From: CAZUFB01 sp048173955 | GTDB taxonomy: Bacteria > Actinomycetota > Coriobacteriia > Coriobacteriales > UMGS124 | Length of the DNA stretch: 33,674 bases | Assembly: GCA_048173955.1 (NCBI GenBank) | Contig: DBEYOB010000183.1 | Span: 1 to 33,674, forward strand | Direction of reading: 5' to 3' | Shown: positions 7,155 to 16,201 of the stretch, one piece after another | Numbering within the stretch: the stretch's first letter is position 1 | How the letters are laid out: each line of letters begins with the position of its first letter | Notes under the pieces: model-generated | Seen by the model: only the letters and a program-made list of their open reading frames with translations | Told to the model about the DNA's origin: nothing | Database searches by the model: none | Translations under genes and position numbers: made by a program

Positions 7155-8813
7155 TCAGCCTTCCGCCGAGCCCTCCACCAGATCGATGAGGTCCTGGCGC
7201 GAATGCACGCCGAGCTTGCGGTAGACGTTGCGCGTGTGCGTCTGCACCGTGTTGAGGGAGACGCAGTCGATCTCGGCGATGCGCTTGGCGCTGTATCCGC
7301 GGAACACGTACGCCGCCACCTCGCGCTCGCGCGGCGTGAGACCACAGCGCTCCCCCAGCGCCTCGATGCGCCCCGCAACCTCGCCCCGGTCGCCCGGCGC
7401 CCGGTCGGCCAGAACGCGGCCGGGGACGTCCGCACCGGCATCGACCCCGGCGGCGGCATCCACCCGCTGAGCCCCGGCACCGGCATCGCCCTGCCCGTCG
7501 AGCCCGCGCAGGGCGAACGACGCCATGAGCAGAAACGCGCAGGCCACGACGGCGACTCCCAGGCCGACGGACACGAAACCCACAAGCGCCCCCACGCCCT
7601 CGCTGCCCGCGGCGGTCAACGCGGCCGGCAGCAGGCCGTACCCCACGAGGCAGGCGACAAGCTCGGGCACCGCGAACGCGCGGAGCGCCAGCCGGGGCGC
7701 CCGACCCCCGGCGCCGCGCGATGCAACCAGGATGAACACGAACGCCTCGCAGCAGGTGCGCGCGGCGGCCACCGTCCCCAGGCCGACCTGCATGATGGTC
7801 GCCGAGCCCGTGAACGACATGAGGGCAAGACCGGTGACCAGACCTCCCGTCAGAACCGCCCAACCGAGAAACGCCAGGCGCTCGACGCCCGCCGCGCACA
7901 GGCAGACGAGCATGATGGCCGCAAGCTCGGCAATCGTGATGAAGTGCTTGAGCTGCATGCTCGTGTCGATACTGCCGGCGACGAGGACGTCGTACATGCC
8001 CTTCGCGCACGTCGAGATGACGAGCACCCCCACCAACACGGCGAACAGGGCCTGCGCCGGCGCGGGGCGCCACAGGCGCAGGGCGCGACCTCCGGAGGCC
8101 GTCTGCGCCGAGCACGCCGCCGCACGACGGCGGGACCCCCGGTCGCAACCGGCCGCACATCCACTGCCTCGCCCGTCCCCGCCAGCGCGCCCGGAGAACC
8201 TGAACCCGTACAGCGCGGCGAGCAAGGCGGCCACCAAGGGGATGGCCAGCGGGAACAGGGACTTGACCGGCATCAGCGTGAACAGGGCGAACGAGAACAC
8301 CAGGCTTGCGAGGGAGGAGCCGAGGACGCCCCACGTCGCCCGCTGGTCGCCCCCCTCCATCATCTCCGAGCACACGCCGGCCCAAAATGCCGTCAGGGCG
8401 GCGAACAGCAGGGCGAGCAGACACGCCTCGGCAAGCTGGACGGCGGCCACCGCCATACCGGCTGCCCAGCCGAACGCGTCGGCCGCATGGACCCCCGCGC
8501 CGAGCGCCGTCGCAAGCACCCCCAGAACGGCAAGCGGCGCAGGACGGACCAAGGCGGACCGGACGCGCGAGCTCGCCGACAGCACGCAGGCCGACACGAG
8601 CGCCAGCGCATAGAACGCCAGCACCAGCATGCGCGGGGAGAGGGACGCGCCGAACGGCGCACAGGGAACGAAGAGGGTCATGCTGTTCGCGTCGCGCAGG
8701 AACTGCCAGAAGAACGACATCCCCACAACCAGCAGCGCGAGCGCGGAACCGGACGCTGCGGCGCCCGCCTCCCTCGATCCCGACGCCCCCAGCGCTTCGG
8801 GCACCGCTGTCAT
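7155..8813 (-). CDS. Membrane-embedded LuxR-family transcriptional regulator
   Basis: A 552-residue protein: about twelve hydrophobic segments fill residues 25 to 420, a short Gly/Ala/Asp-rich linker follows, and the last 61 residues are a LuxR/GerE helix-turn-helix (LTPREREVAAYVFRGYSAKR, then NTVQTHTRNVYRKLGVHSR). This architecture is typical of Coriobacteriia, where such genes neighbour Tat-exported reductases and control them; the membrane part is thought to sense the substrate. The ATG at 8813 is chosen because GAGGAGGTG lies just upstream; an in-frame extension to 8867 lacks a ribosome site. It is divergent from the flavin reductase at 9033, with a perfect inverted repeat between them. 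The inducer is unknown. Confidence 0.88.
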   Translation of the reverse strand: MTAVPEALGASGSREAGAAASGSALALLVVGMSFFWQFLRDANSMTLFVPCAPFGASLSPRMLVLAFYALALVSACVLSASSRVRSALVRPAPLAVLGVLATALGAGVHAADAFGWAAGMAVAAVQLAEACLLALLFAALTAFWAGVCSEMMEGGDQRATWGVLGSSLASLVFSFALFTLMPVKSLFPLAIPLVAALLAALYGFRFSGRAGGDGRGSGCAAGCDRGSRRRAAACSAQTASGGRALRLWRPAPAQALFAVLVGVLVISTCAKGMYDVLVAGSIDTSMQLKHFITIAELAAIMLVCLCAAGVERLAFLGWAVLTGGLVTGLALMSFTGSATIMQVGLGTVAAARTCCEAFVFILVASRGAGGRAPRLALRAFAVPELVACLVGYGLLPAALTAAGSEGVGALVGFVSVGLGVAVVACAFLLMASFALRGLDGQGDAGAGAQRVDAAAGVDAGADVPGRVLADRAPGDRGEVAGRIEALGERCGLTPREREVAAYVFRGYSAKRIAEIDCVSLNTVQTHTRNVYRKLGVHSRQDLIDLVEGSAEG

Positions 8814-8901
8814 CCCGGCACCTCCTCGCAACCGCTCCCCATCCCCTCTTCCAAAACCGCCGCCCAAGCCCCGCCGCCGTCAAGGCCTGTGCGAAAAATC
8901 A

Positions 8902-8942
8902 CATGCCAATGGTGAGGTGCGCCCAATCTCACCATTGGCATG
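8902..8942. promoter_or_regulatory. Perfect 15-bp inverted repeat between LuxR gene and reductase (likely operator)
   Basis: CATGCCAATGGTGAG (8902-8916) and its exact reverse complement CTCACCATTGGCATG (8928-8942) are separated by 11 bases. The site lies in the 219-base divergent gap, 89 bases from the LuxR start and 90 from the reductase start, without a T-run on either side, so an operator for the neighbouring LuxR protein is more likely than a terminator. That it binds this protein is inference. Confidence 0.65.
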
Positions 8943-9032
8943 GGGAGACCGGCACGTCCCGCCGGATGCACACTCGCAGAGTGCTCCACCCGTTCCATCC
9001 GTCAGGTACATTCTAGCAATGAAGGGGGAACC

Positions 9033-11377
9033 ATGAGCTCTACCGCACAGCACGACGCAATCCTGCACACCTGCGACCCCACCTCGATGGGTCGCCGGAC
9101 CTTCCTCAAGGGCGCCGGCGTCGCCGGTCTGGGCGTCATCGGCGCCTCGGTCCTCGCCAACGCCCCGCAGGCGCGCGCCGACGAGGCCGCTGCCGAGGAA
9201 GCCGCCGAGGAGCCGGCCGAGGCCGAGGCTGCCCCCGCGGCCGCCGGCTACACCGCGGGGACCTACCAGGCGAGCGCCACGGGCAAAAACGGCCCCGTCG
9301 AGGTTGCCGTCACCTTCACCGCCGACGCCATCGAGAGCATCGAGGTCGTCAGCCACTCCGAGACCGCCGACATCAGCTACGTCCCGCTGACCGTCCTGCC
9401 GCAGGCCATCATCGCCGGGCAGACCGTGAACGTCGACACCGTGTCGGGCGCCACCCTCAGCTCCTTCGCCGTGATCAACGCCGTGTCCGACTGCGTCGAG
9501 CAGGCCGGCGGCGACCCGAGCGCCATGCCCGCCTTCGACCCCGCGTCCATCGCCCAGGCAATGACGCCGGGCACCTACACCGGCGAGGCGTTCGGCAAGT
9601 GGAAGGAGGGCAGCATCGAGGGAGAGCGCTTCGGCAGCCCCGCCATCATCGAGCCCACCCAGGTCCAGGTCACCGTCGACGAGACCTCCATCACCGCCGT
9701 CGAGGTGCTCTCGTGCTCCGACACACCCGGCTTCTACGAGGTCGCGACCGCGCGCATCCCCGGCGAGGTCGTCGAGCAGCAGTCGCTGTTCGTCGACACG
9801 GTGACCGGTTCGACCATGACCGCCGCCGCCGTGACCTAGGCCGTCGCCAAGGCGCTCGAGCAGGCCGGCGCCAACCTGGCCGGCTTCGCCAAGGCGACCC
9901 CCGCCGTCGAGGCCGAGGAGACCTACGACGCCGACCTGTGCATCGTGGGCGCCGGCACCGCGGGCACCACCGCCGCGCTCAAGGCCGTCGAGGAGGGCCT
10001 GAAGGCGTCGTCCTCGAGAAGTGCGAGCGCATCTCGGGCGAGGGCTCGTGCGCCACGGGCGCCCTCGCCGTGCAGAGCCGCCTCGACGCCGAGGTGGGCA
10101 ACGAGGTCACGGTGAACGAGGTGTTCACCAACATGATGGACTACGCCTACTGGAAGATCGACGCGAGCCTGGTCTACAACATCCTCGACCACTCCGGCCA
10201 GATGATCGACTGGCTGCAGGACCACTGGGAGGAGCAGGGTCTGCCCGGCTTCGCCGCCCCCAAGGCCACGAGCGGCACGAGCATCGCGCACGACTACGGC
10301 AAGGGCACCGAGAAGTTCCAGGTGCTGTGGGACAACTACATCGTCCCCGGCGGTGCGACGCTTCTGCTGAGCACCCCGGCCAACGGCCTCGTCGTAGAGG
10401 ACGGCGTCGTGAAGGGCGTCACCGCCACCAAGCAGGACGGCACCAAGGTCACCGTCAACGCCCCGGCCGTGCTCGTGTGCACCGGCGGCTTCGGCGGCAA
10501 CAAGGCGATGCAGGAGGAGATCCTGGGCTCGTCGGACTTCTACCTCAACGGCGTGGCCACCAACACCGGCGACGGCGTCAACATGTGCCGCGAGGCCGGC
10601 TGCGTGCTGTCGACCGAGGTCTCGCCGCACCTGGCCGAGTTCTGCAGCAACGACGTGCTCGACTTCTACGCCGGCTACATGAAGTTCCTCAACCAGACCG
10701 GCTTCCTCATGGTCGACCCCGCCGGTGCGCGCTACATGGACGAGACCTACTGCATCACCCACGCCCTCGCCCGTGGCGCATCGGGCATGCGCCGCGTCGG
10801 GTCGAGCTACATCATCTTCACCCAGGCCGACTTCGACAAGCTGCTCAACAGCGGCGTGCATGAGATCCTGGGCGAGGACATCATCGCCGAGTACAAGATG
10901 CGCGAGCGCATCCTGGTCCCGTCGTACTACACGATTCAGGACGAGATGGATGCCGCCATCGCCTACGGCCAGGCCTGGAAGGCCGACACGCTCGAGGAGC
11001 TCGGCGAGATGGCCGGCTTCGACCCCGAGACCTACGCCGACACGCTCGCAACCTATCAGGCGGCCATCGAGTCCGGCGAGGACGTGCCCTTCGGCAAGCG
11101 CCCCGAGCTGCTGCACCCGCTGACAGAGGGCCCCTTCTACGCCGTGCGCGTCATCTCGCCCATCGACGGCACGTTCAACGGCATCAAGGTGAACAGCCAC
11201 ATGCAGGCCATCGGCCAGGACAACAAGCCCGCTCCCGCCGGCCTGTACGTCGCCGGTCAGGACTCGGGCGGCTACTTCTCGTATCCCTACACCGACTACG
11301 TGGGCGCCACCTGCGGCTACGCCCTCACGAGCGGCATGATGTCGATCGAGTACATCAAGGAGTACCTGGGCAAGTAA
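9033..11377 (+). pseudogene. Tat-exported flavin reductase (two FMN-binding domains plus FAD domain), stop and frameshift
   Basis: Read through its lesions this is a 781-residue relative of urocanate reductase UrdA and fumarate reductase flavoproteins, which pass electrons to organic acceptors outside the membrane. The ATG at 9033 has GAAGGGGG upstream. The Tat signal is MGRRTFLKGAGVAG. Two FMN-binding domains follow, each with an ApbE flavinylation motif (VDTVSGAT, VDTVTGST). A TAG at 9837-9839 (codon 269) interrupts the second. Then comes the FAD Rossmann motif DLCIVGAGTAGTTAA. A base is missing near 10002-10006 (GLK, then VVLEKCE in another frame). The FAD/substrate domain then runs to 11377 and ends GATCGYALTSG. 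It lies divergent from the LuxR regulator. If the lesions are real the enzyme is lost and only an FMN-binding fragment is made; substrate unknown. Confidence 0.85.
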
Positions 11378-11628
11378 GCCCGGAAGCCGAAAGCCGGAAA
11401 CCGGCCGCTGGGGCCGACCGCACAGAGCGGGTCGGCACCCGGTGGCGGGAAGCGGGCCAGAACCGGCAGCGCAAGGGGCGCGGAGGGCGGAGGCTCTCCG
11501 TGCCCCTTTGCGGCAAGGTCCCACCAGGTCGCACGCTGCCCTCGGGCCGCGCGCCGGCCCCGAATCGCGCGCCGACCCGGGCCGGACCCACGTCTGCATA
11601 TACGGTCCACAGGGGCAAGGGCCGCCTC

Positions 11629-11859
11629 GTGTCAGCGAAATCGGCCCGCGCTGGCCAAAAGTGCCGATCGTGAAGAGCATCCGCCGGGGCCCACCGGCCC
11701 GGGCGCGGGAAAACCGCAGGTGGCGTCTCGCCCAGCCGGCGCCTCGGCCGACGCGAGGACGGCGTCGGGCATCGTTTGGGCAGGTCGGAGATAGCCCGGC
11801 CCAGACGATGGTCTTCACGATCGCGGTTTTTGGCCATACAGAGCGGTTTTCGTTGACAC
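11629..11859. repeat. Non-coding element with about 62-nt imperfect terminal inverted repeats
   Basis: The outer 47 bases of the left arm, from 11629, match the reverse complement of the right arm, ending at 11859, at about 35 positions without gaps. Shared blocks are GTGTCA, CGAAA, TGGCCAAAA and GATCGTGAAG; weaker similarity continues inward to 11691 and 11798. The interior (about 105 bases) is GC-rich and holds a short inverted pair around GCCGACGC/GCGTCGG. It sits in the 636-base gap between the broken reductase and the MarR gene, where no gene is seen. A MITE-like element or structured RNA is possible. Confidence 0.55.
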
Positions 11860-12013
11860 GGCGCGACGATTGCATGACGCAGTGGAGAATGGGCGTGTCG
11901 AAAAGCGGGGTTCTGTTCAGAAATCCGGTTCCATCCGCTGCATCCCGACTCTTCTGGTACCATGACCGACTGGCAAGAAACATCGGTACCGGAATTCCAC
12001 GGGAACGGCAGGT

Positions 12014-12898
12014 ATGGCGCAGCGCACCCCCATCACCTTCGACACGTGTTGGTTAACCGTCTTTTCGGAGCTCAACCGCCGTATGTCAAAGCGTCTTGAG
12101 GCGGAGCATAGCCTGACCATGACGCAGTACCGCATCCTGCTCGAACTGGCGGCGGCCGGAGGAAGCCTTCCGGGCAGCGCTTTTCCCAACCTGCTCATCT
12201 TGAAGCCAAGCGGGATTACCTGCGCATTCAACAAGCTGTCCGATCGTCGCCTAATCTTGAGAACACGGCCGGCCGATGACCGGCGCGCCATCACCGTGGA
12301 ACTTGACGAGGAAGGCAGGTCGACCTTGCGTGCGGCGTCCGCGAGCATCGAATCGACGCTCGCCCAGGCCTGGTCGGGGTTGACGGATAGCCAAATTGAC
12401 CTTGTTCTGGAAAGCACGAAGTATCCCTTTGAAAAGCTTTCCGGCCATACCGCCGTCAAAAGCGACAGTCCTGTACAAGCCTTCTATATGACAACGCTGG
12501 TCATCCTTCACCAGCTCTGGAGCACCTGCCTCAAACAAGAATTTGGGCTCTCCCTCACAAAGTTTCGCATCCTCCTTCTGCTCTCCGAAACGGAGTCCGG
12601 CTGCCGGGTTGGCGACATATCTCAACGACTCGCGCTCGAGCTCAGCGCCGTCTCGGGCGCGGTTGGCATCCTGGCAAACGCAGGGATGGTCGAACTCGTT
12701 CAGGAATCCCACGATCGTCGTGGCTATCGCGCCGTGCTAAACCCGTCCGAGCAGAAAGATGGCGGCACCTTTGCAAAGGCGCACACTCGCCTCACTTTGA
12801 TGAACGATGCATTCTACGCCGATACTCCCGACCACATGATCGCACCGCTTGCCGAAGTTGCCCAGCATATCTATGCGGTATTAACTTCCTCTCGCTAA
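12014..12898 (+). CDS. Tandem MarR-family winged-helix regulator
   Basis: A 294-residue protein made of two successive MarR-like modules. The first (about 10-145) has MTQYRILLELAAAG, the recognition region LKPSGITCAFNKLSDRRLI and the wing RTRPADDRRAITVELDEEG; the second (about 155-292) has LTKFRILLLLSETE, RVGDISQRLALELSAVSGAV and a wing around ESHDRRGYRAVLN. Most MarR proteins are half this size and act as dimers, so this one may bind DNA as a built-in pair. It lies 216 bases upstream of the reductase at 13115 on the same strand, and that gap contains three 16-bp repeats over a promoter, its probable target. The start at 12014 has only a weak ribosome site (GGCAGG). Two GGTACC sites lie just upstream. 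Confidence 0.82.
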   Translation: MAQRTPITFDTCWLTVFSELNRRMSKRLEAEHSLTMTQYRILLELAAAGGSLPGSAFPNLLILKPSGITCAFNKLSDRRLILRTRPADDRRAITVELDEEGRSTLRAASASIESTLAQAWSGLTDSQIDLVLESTKYPFEKLSGHTAVKSDSPVQAFYMTTLVILHQLWSTCLKQEFGLSLTKFRILLLLSETESGCRVGDISQRLALELSAVSGAVGILANAGMVELVQESHDRRGYRAVLNPSEQKDGGTFAKAHTRLTLMNDAFYADTPDHMIAPLAEVAQHIYAVLTSSR

Positions 12899-13011
12899 CC
12901 ACACCGCCAACTCGTCATCTCATCCACCCGCTCGTCCAACCCGGCAATACGCTTTTTAGAACGCGCTCGCCCCGGGCGACGCTCGCCACACCGTTTCGCC
13001 TCTTCCCGGAT

Positions 13012-13068
13012 AAATAGTTTGCCGCACTAACTATTTGTTGACTGTACTATTTGTCGAGAGTACTATTT
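13012..13068 (+). promoter_or_regulatory. Sigma-70-type promoter overlaid by three 16-bp repeats (operator array)
   Basis: ACTATTT recurs at 13030, 13046 and 13062, exactly 16 bases apart, and its reverse complement AAATAGT lies at 13012-13018. Within the array TTGACT (13038-13043), 17 bases, and TACTAT (13061-13066) form a good promoter. A regulator on these sites would cover both hexamers. The reductase ATG follows 49 bases after the -10. The tandem MarR protein encoded upstream is the obvious candidate; that is inference. Confidence 0.72.
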
Positions 13069-13114
13069 TCTCAACGCGACGTATAAGGGGCGTCGCCGTT
13101 CAAAGGGGAGTCAT

Positions 13115-14656
13115 ATGTGCGAAACAAGCCTTTCCCGCAAGCAGTTCTTGGCAGGGGCGGCAGCCGGCATCGGCGGGCTGGCCATCGGGGCAAGCCAGTT
13201 CGGATCGCCGAGCAAGGCCGCCGCAAAACCAACACGCGAATCTGAGACAACCTTCGACCACGAATACGACGTCGTCGTCGTGGGCGGCGGCGGAGCGGGG
13301 CTTTCCGCTGCAATCGAGGCGGCAGAAGCCGGCTGCAGCGTCGCCGTTATCGAGTACGAGGCAACCCCGTTCTTGTGCGGCACCTCTCTGAGCGGCGGCG
13401 TGTTCATGGCTGCCGAAAGCGTCGTGCAGGAGGCTGCCGGCATCAGCGACTCCAAGGCCGAATGGCGCAAGTACATCGATGCCGTGGGCGGCGGCTTTGA
13501 AGACCCCGCCCTCATGGACATCTGGGTAGAGAACGCGGCAGACAACCTCAAGTGGCTCATCGACATGGGCTGCGAGTTCCCGCCCGAGCTGCTCTATATG
13601 TCTGGCAACGAGGCCTCCTACGAGGATGTGACCCCCGCCGTCGCGCGCGGCGCCGTCACCAACGAGCAGTCGGGACATGCAATCATGACGGTCCTCTACG
13701 ACAAGAGCGTCGAACTTGGCGTCGAGGAGTTCTTCGAAACCACCGCCGAGCGCCTCGTCACAAGCGACGACGGCGGCACCGTGGTGGGTGTCGTCACCGA
13801 CAAGGGGACGTTCAAGGCGAACGCCGGCGTGGTGCTCTGCGCAGCGGGCTTTTCCCGCAACAAGGAGTGGATCAAGAGCTTCAAGCCCGACCTGGCAACC
13901 GGTGGTTCGTTCGGCTCCTCGCGCCAGCAGGGCGACGGCATCAAGATGGGCATGGGCGTGGGGGCAAAGATCGGCAACATGTGGATCACCCAGGCCGACA
14001 CCATCGGTACCCAGCAGAGCGAAACCATGTGGCCCTGCATGGTCATCGCCATCTGGAAGCTCCCCTGCATCTTCGTGTCCTCCGACGCCAAACGCCACAT
14101 GGCCGAGGACCTGTACTACGAACTCCAGTCGCCGCTCATCGCCGAACAGGACGGCGGATACGTGTGGTCCATCTGGGACCAGACCATCACCGACATGGGC
14201 GGTCAGACCATCTGCGTCCCCGCCGTCTCCGAGGGGTGCGAGCAGGAAATTGCCAACGGCACCATCTTCAAGGACGACACCATCGAGGGTCTGGCCGAAC
14301 AACTCGGCCTCGATCCGGCGACCCTCGCAGAGACTGTGGCGCACTACAACGAGATGATGGAGGCCGGCGTCGACGAGGACTTCGGCCGCACGACCGGCCT
14401 GGGCACCGTGAGCAATCCTCCCTACTATGCCGCCAAGACGGTCCCGGCAACGTGCGACACCGCAGGCGGACTCGTGGTTACCACCGACATGCAAGTGCTC
14501 GACGTCTTTGACGAGCCGATTGCGGGCCTCTATGCAGCCGGCTCCAACATCTCCGGCTGGCGCGGCAAGCTCTACCAGGGCAGCGGTACCGCAGTGAGCT
14601 GCGCCGTCACCTTCGGCCGCATCGCCGGTCAGAGCGTGGCCAAGAACAAGGCGTAA
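13115..14656 (+). CDS. Exported FAD-dependent reductase, fumarate/urocanate reductase-like, no FMN domain
   Basis: A 513-residue FAD_binding_2 flavoprotein. The N-terminus is a Tat-like signal, but with Arg-Lys instead of Arg-Arg (LSRKQFLAGAAAGIGGLAIG). The Rossmann motif DVVVVGGGGAGLSAAIEAA is near 52-70. The substrate/cap region follows, and the C-terminal FAD segment is GLYAAGSNISGWRGKLYQGS near 470-489. Unlike the gene at 9033 it lacks FMN-binding domains, so electrons must come from another protein. The ATG at 13115 has AAAGGGGAG upstream. It stands alone between its own promoter and a strong terminator, so it is monocistronic. Overall homology supports a reductase of a small organic acceptor; which one cannot be read. 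Confidence 0.87.
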   Translation: MCETSLSRKQFLAGAAAGIGGLAIGASQFGSPSKAAAKPTRESETTFDHEYDVVVVGGGGAGLSAAIEAAEAGCSVAVIEYEATPFLCGTSLSGGVFMAAESVVQEAAGISDSKAEWRKYIDAVGGGFEDPALMDIWVENAADNLKWLIDMGCEFPPELLYMSGNEASYEDVTPAVARGAVTNEQSGHAIMTVLYDKSVELGVEEFFETTAERLVTSDDGGTVVGVVTDKGTFKANAGVVLCAAGFSRNKEWIKSFKPDLATGGSFGSSRQQGDGIKMGMGVGAKIGNMWITQADTIGTQQSETMWPCMVIAIWKLPCIFVSSDAKRHMAEDLYYELQSPLIAEQDGGYVWSIWDQTITDMGGQTICVPAVSEGCEQEIANGTIFKDDTIEGLAEQLGLDPATLAETVAHYNEMMEAGVDEDFGRTTGLGTVSNPPYYAAKTVPATCDTAGGLVVTTDMQVLDVFDEPIAGLYAAGSNISGWRGKLYQGSGTAVSCAVTFGRIAGQSVAKNKA

Positions 14657-14724
14657 GCTTCGCTGTAACGGGGCAACCGCAAAATGCTTTCGTCCCATCG
14701 GACGAAGCACCGCCTTGGCAATCG

Positions 14725-14770
14725 AAGCGCACCCCGGCAGACCCTTTCTCGGGCTGCCGGGGTGCGCTTT
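14725..14770 (+). terminator. Rho-independent terminator of the 13115 reductase
   Basis: A 16-bp stem (AAGCGCACCCCGGCAG with CTGCCGGGGTGCGCTT) at 14725-14740 and 14754-14769, in whose loop CCC and GGG can also pair, followed by a short T stretch. It lies 68 bases after the reductase stop and before the convergent regulator gene, so it may also serve the minus strand. Confidence 0.8.
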
Positions 14771-14807
14771 CAAACGTCCCAACACCGCTTTCTAGCGTCT
14801 GTTATTC

Positions 14808-16148
14808 CTATTCTCGACGTTTCGCCATGTAGTCACGCAGTAGCGGGGTTGCCTCATAAAGGTAGGCGTGTCCGCGCTTGGTCTTATGCATCAGCTTCAT
14901 CCCGACGAGGTCGACAAGGTCCTGGCGCGCCGTTCCATACGAGACGCCGTAGGTTGCGCGGTAGTCCTCCACCGTGACCAAGCTTCCCGGGTTGTGCAGA
15001 GACAGCAGCAGCACCTCACGCTGGCGTTCGTTCAACCTATTCGCTGCCCCGAGTATTTTACGATTCTCCTCGTCAGCCTCGGCAAGAGAATTGAGACGCC
15101 TCCCCAAACGTTCGAGCTCTATGCGTATGAGCTTAAATTCGTTGGAAAAGTAGTCGGTCGAATCGTACCCCTCTCCGCAATCGGGATTTTTCTCGAGGCA
15201 CCTGCAGCTCACCTGGGGAGGGGCAATCTCACCGCGTTGCCAGCGGTCGAAGGCATCAGAATAGGGAACCCAACCGAGCACCGGAAGGCCCTCGTTTTGG
15301 TAGAAAATGACCCGAACAATAAGCTCGAGCAGCGAATTCGCAACAGGATACGGATCAAAATCCCAAAAGATGCCACTGATGAGAACCGACCTGATAATCG
15401 GGTTCATCTGTGCACAGAGTCCCTTTGCATTCGCCAACTCCACAACCTTTGCGACTGCCACATCGGGATCAGAAAGCACCGACGGCTTTTTGTGTTCGAC
15501 AAGATGCCGTCGCGCAAGAGATGCCGAATCGAGCGTAATGCCTGCCGTCAGCTCGGAGTAAAGCAGCTCTATCAACCCCGCGGATATCCTCCTGCCCTTG
15601 AATCTCATCGCATCGGCGAGCAGTTCGGCCGCACGCGCAATCAGCAGGTCCTCAGGTCCTTCGGGACCTACGATTCGCGAGACGATATCGCGCACCCTCC
15701 CCAAGTCAATCTGGATGCCGTCGCGCGCAGCAAGCGACGAAAGCTCCTCCGCCAGCAGCAGCGGGCGCTGTCGCATCGGGACGTAGCGTTTCATGAGCAC
15801 GTCGAGCTCAGAGCCGGCTTTGGCAAGGGAGACAATGCTGCGGAGGGAGCGGTGAATCCCCGTCGTCTCAAAGTACCAGCAATCGGAATCCGCGACTTCA
15901 GGCATATAGTTGTCGAACGGGATAACCGACGCCGCCCGATGTCTCAACGCTGCAATCAAGGCATACGCCTCTTCAATCGTGCAGCACGCCGGAGGGTCAA
16001 GTTCCCGAAAGCTGCTCCATGGCAAACCTTCGGTGCAACTGAGCTTCCATAACCGCGCAAACGACTCGTCGCGAACAAGGGCAAGGACGTCGCTTGCAAA
16101 CGAAATCGAAATCGAATCGGAGAGGGCCCGGTTACTTTGAGCATTCAT
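14808..16148 (-). CDS. Fic-fold regulator with degenerate active site and C-terminal winged helix
   Basis: A 446-residue protein. The last 75 residues (372-446) are the winged helix found at the end of many Fic proteins: LNERQREVLLLSLHNPG, GVSYGTARQDLVDLV, then a KTKRGHAYLYEATP wing. The region 225-300 follows the Fic core layout (NPIIRSVLISGIFWDF, later LPVLGWVPYSDAF), but at the place of the AMPylation motif HPFxxGNGR it reads DPYPVANSL (265-273). The catalytic His and the Gly-Asn-Gly-Arg loop are gone, so it should not transfer AMP. I infer a ligand- or DNA-binding regulator. It is divergent from the reductase at 16312. The ATG at 16148 is preferred to 16163 because GGAGGT lies just upstream. 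The Fic assignment is from recalled family patterns, not a search. Confidence 0.68.
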   Translation of the reverse strand: MNAQSNRALSDSISISFASDVLALVRDESFARLWKLSCTEGLPWSSFRELDPPACCTIEEAYALIAALRHRAASVIPFDNYMPEVADSDCWYFETTGIHRSLRSIVSLAKAGSELDVLMKRYVPMRQRPLLLAEELSSLAARDGIQIDLGRVRDIVSRIVGPEGPEDLLIARAAELLADAMRFKGRRISAGLIELLYSELTAGITLDSASLARRHLVEHKKPSVLSDPDVAVAKVVELANAKGLCAQMNPIIRSVLISGIFWDFDPYPVANSLLELIVRVIFYQNEGLPVLGWVPYSDAFDRWQRGEIAPPQVSCRCLEKNPDCGEGYDSTDYFSNEFKLIRIELERLGRRLNSLAEADEENRKILGAANRLNERQREVLLLSLHNPGSLVTVEDYRATYGVSYGTARQDLVDLVGMKLMHKTKRGHAYLYEATPLLRDYMAKRRE

Positions 16149-16201
16149 ACGACCTCCGGACATCGCCCCATTCAGCCCTGCAGCACGCTGAAAAGCAATG
16201 A

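Noticed and set aside
7155..8867. Longer start of the LuxR regulator at 8867
   Set aside because: The 18 extra codons are Gly/Arg-rich and lack a ribosome site, whereas GAGGAGGTG precedes the ATG at 8813.
9837..9839. TAG in the first reductase as a recoded codon
   Set aside because: hipA, the DedA gene, rmlA and the 16312 reductase all use TAG as a normal stop, and a frameshift follows downstream, so mutation or error is simpler.
9923..11983. 686-codon minus-strand frame across the reductase
   Set aside because: Antisense shadow of the FAD domain; composition is low-complexity and it runs into the non-coding inverted-repeat element.
13030..13068. CRISPR-like array (three regular repeats)
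   Set aside because: Units are only 7 bases alike with a 16-base period, and they sit on a promoter with no spacers or cas genes.
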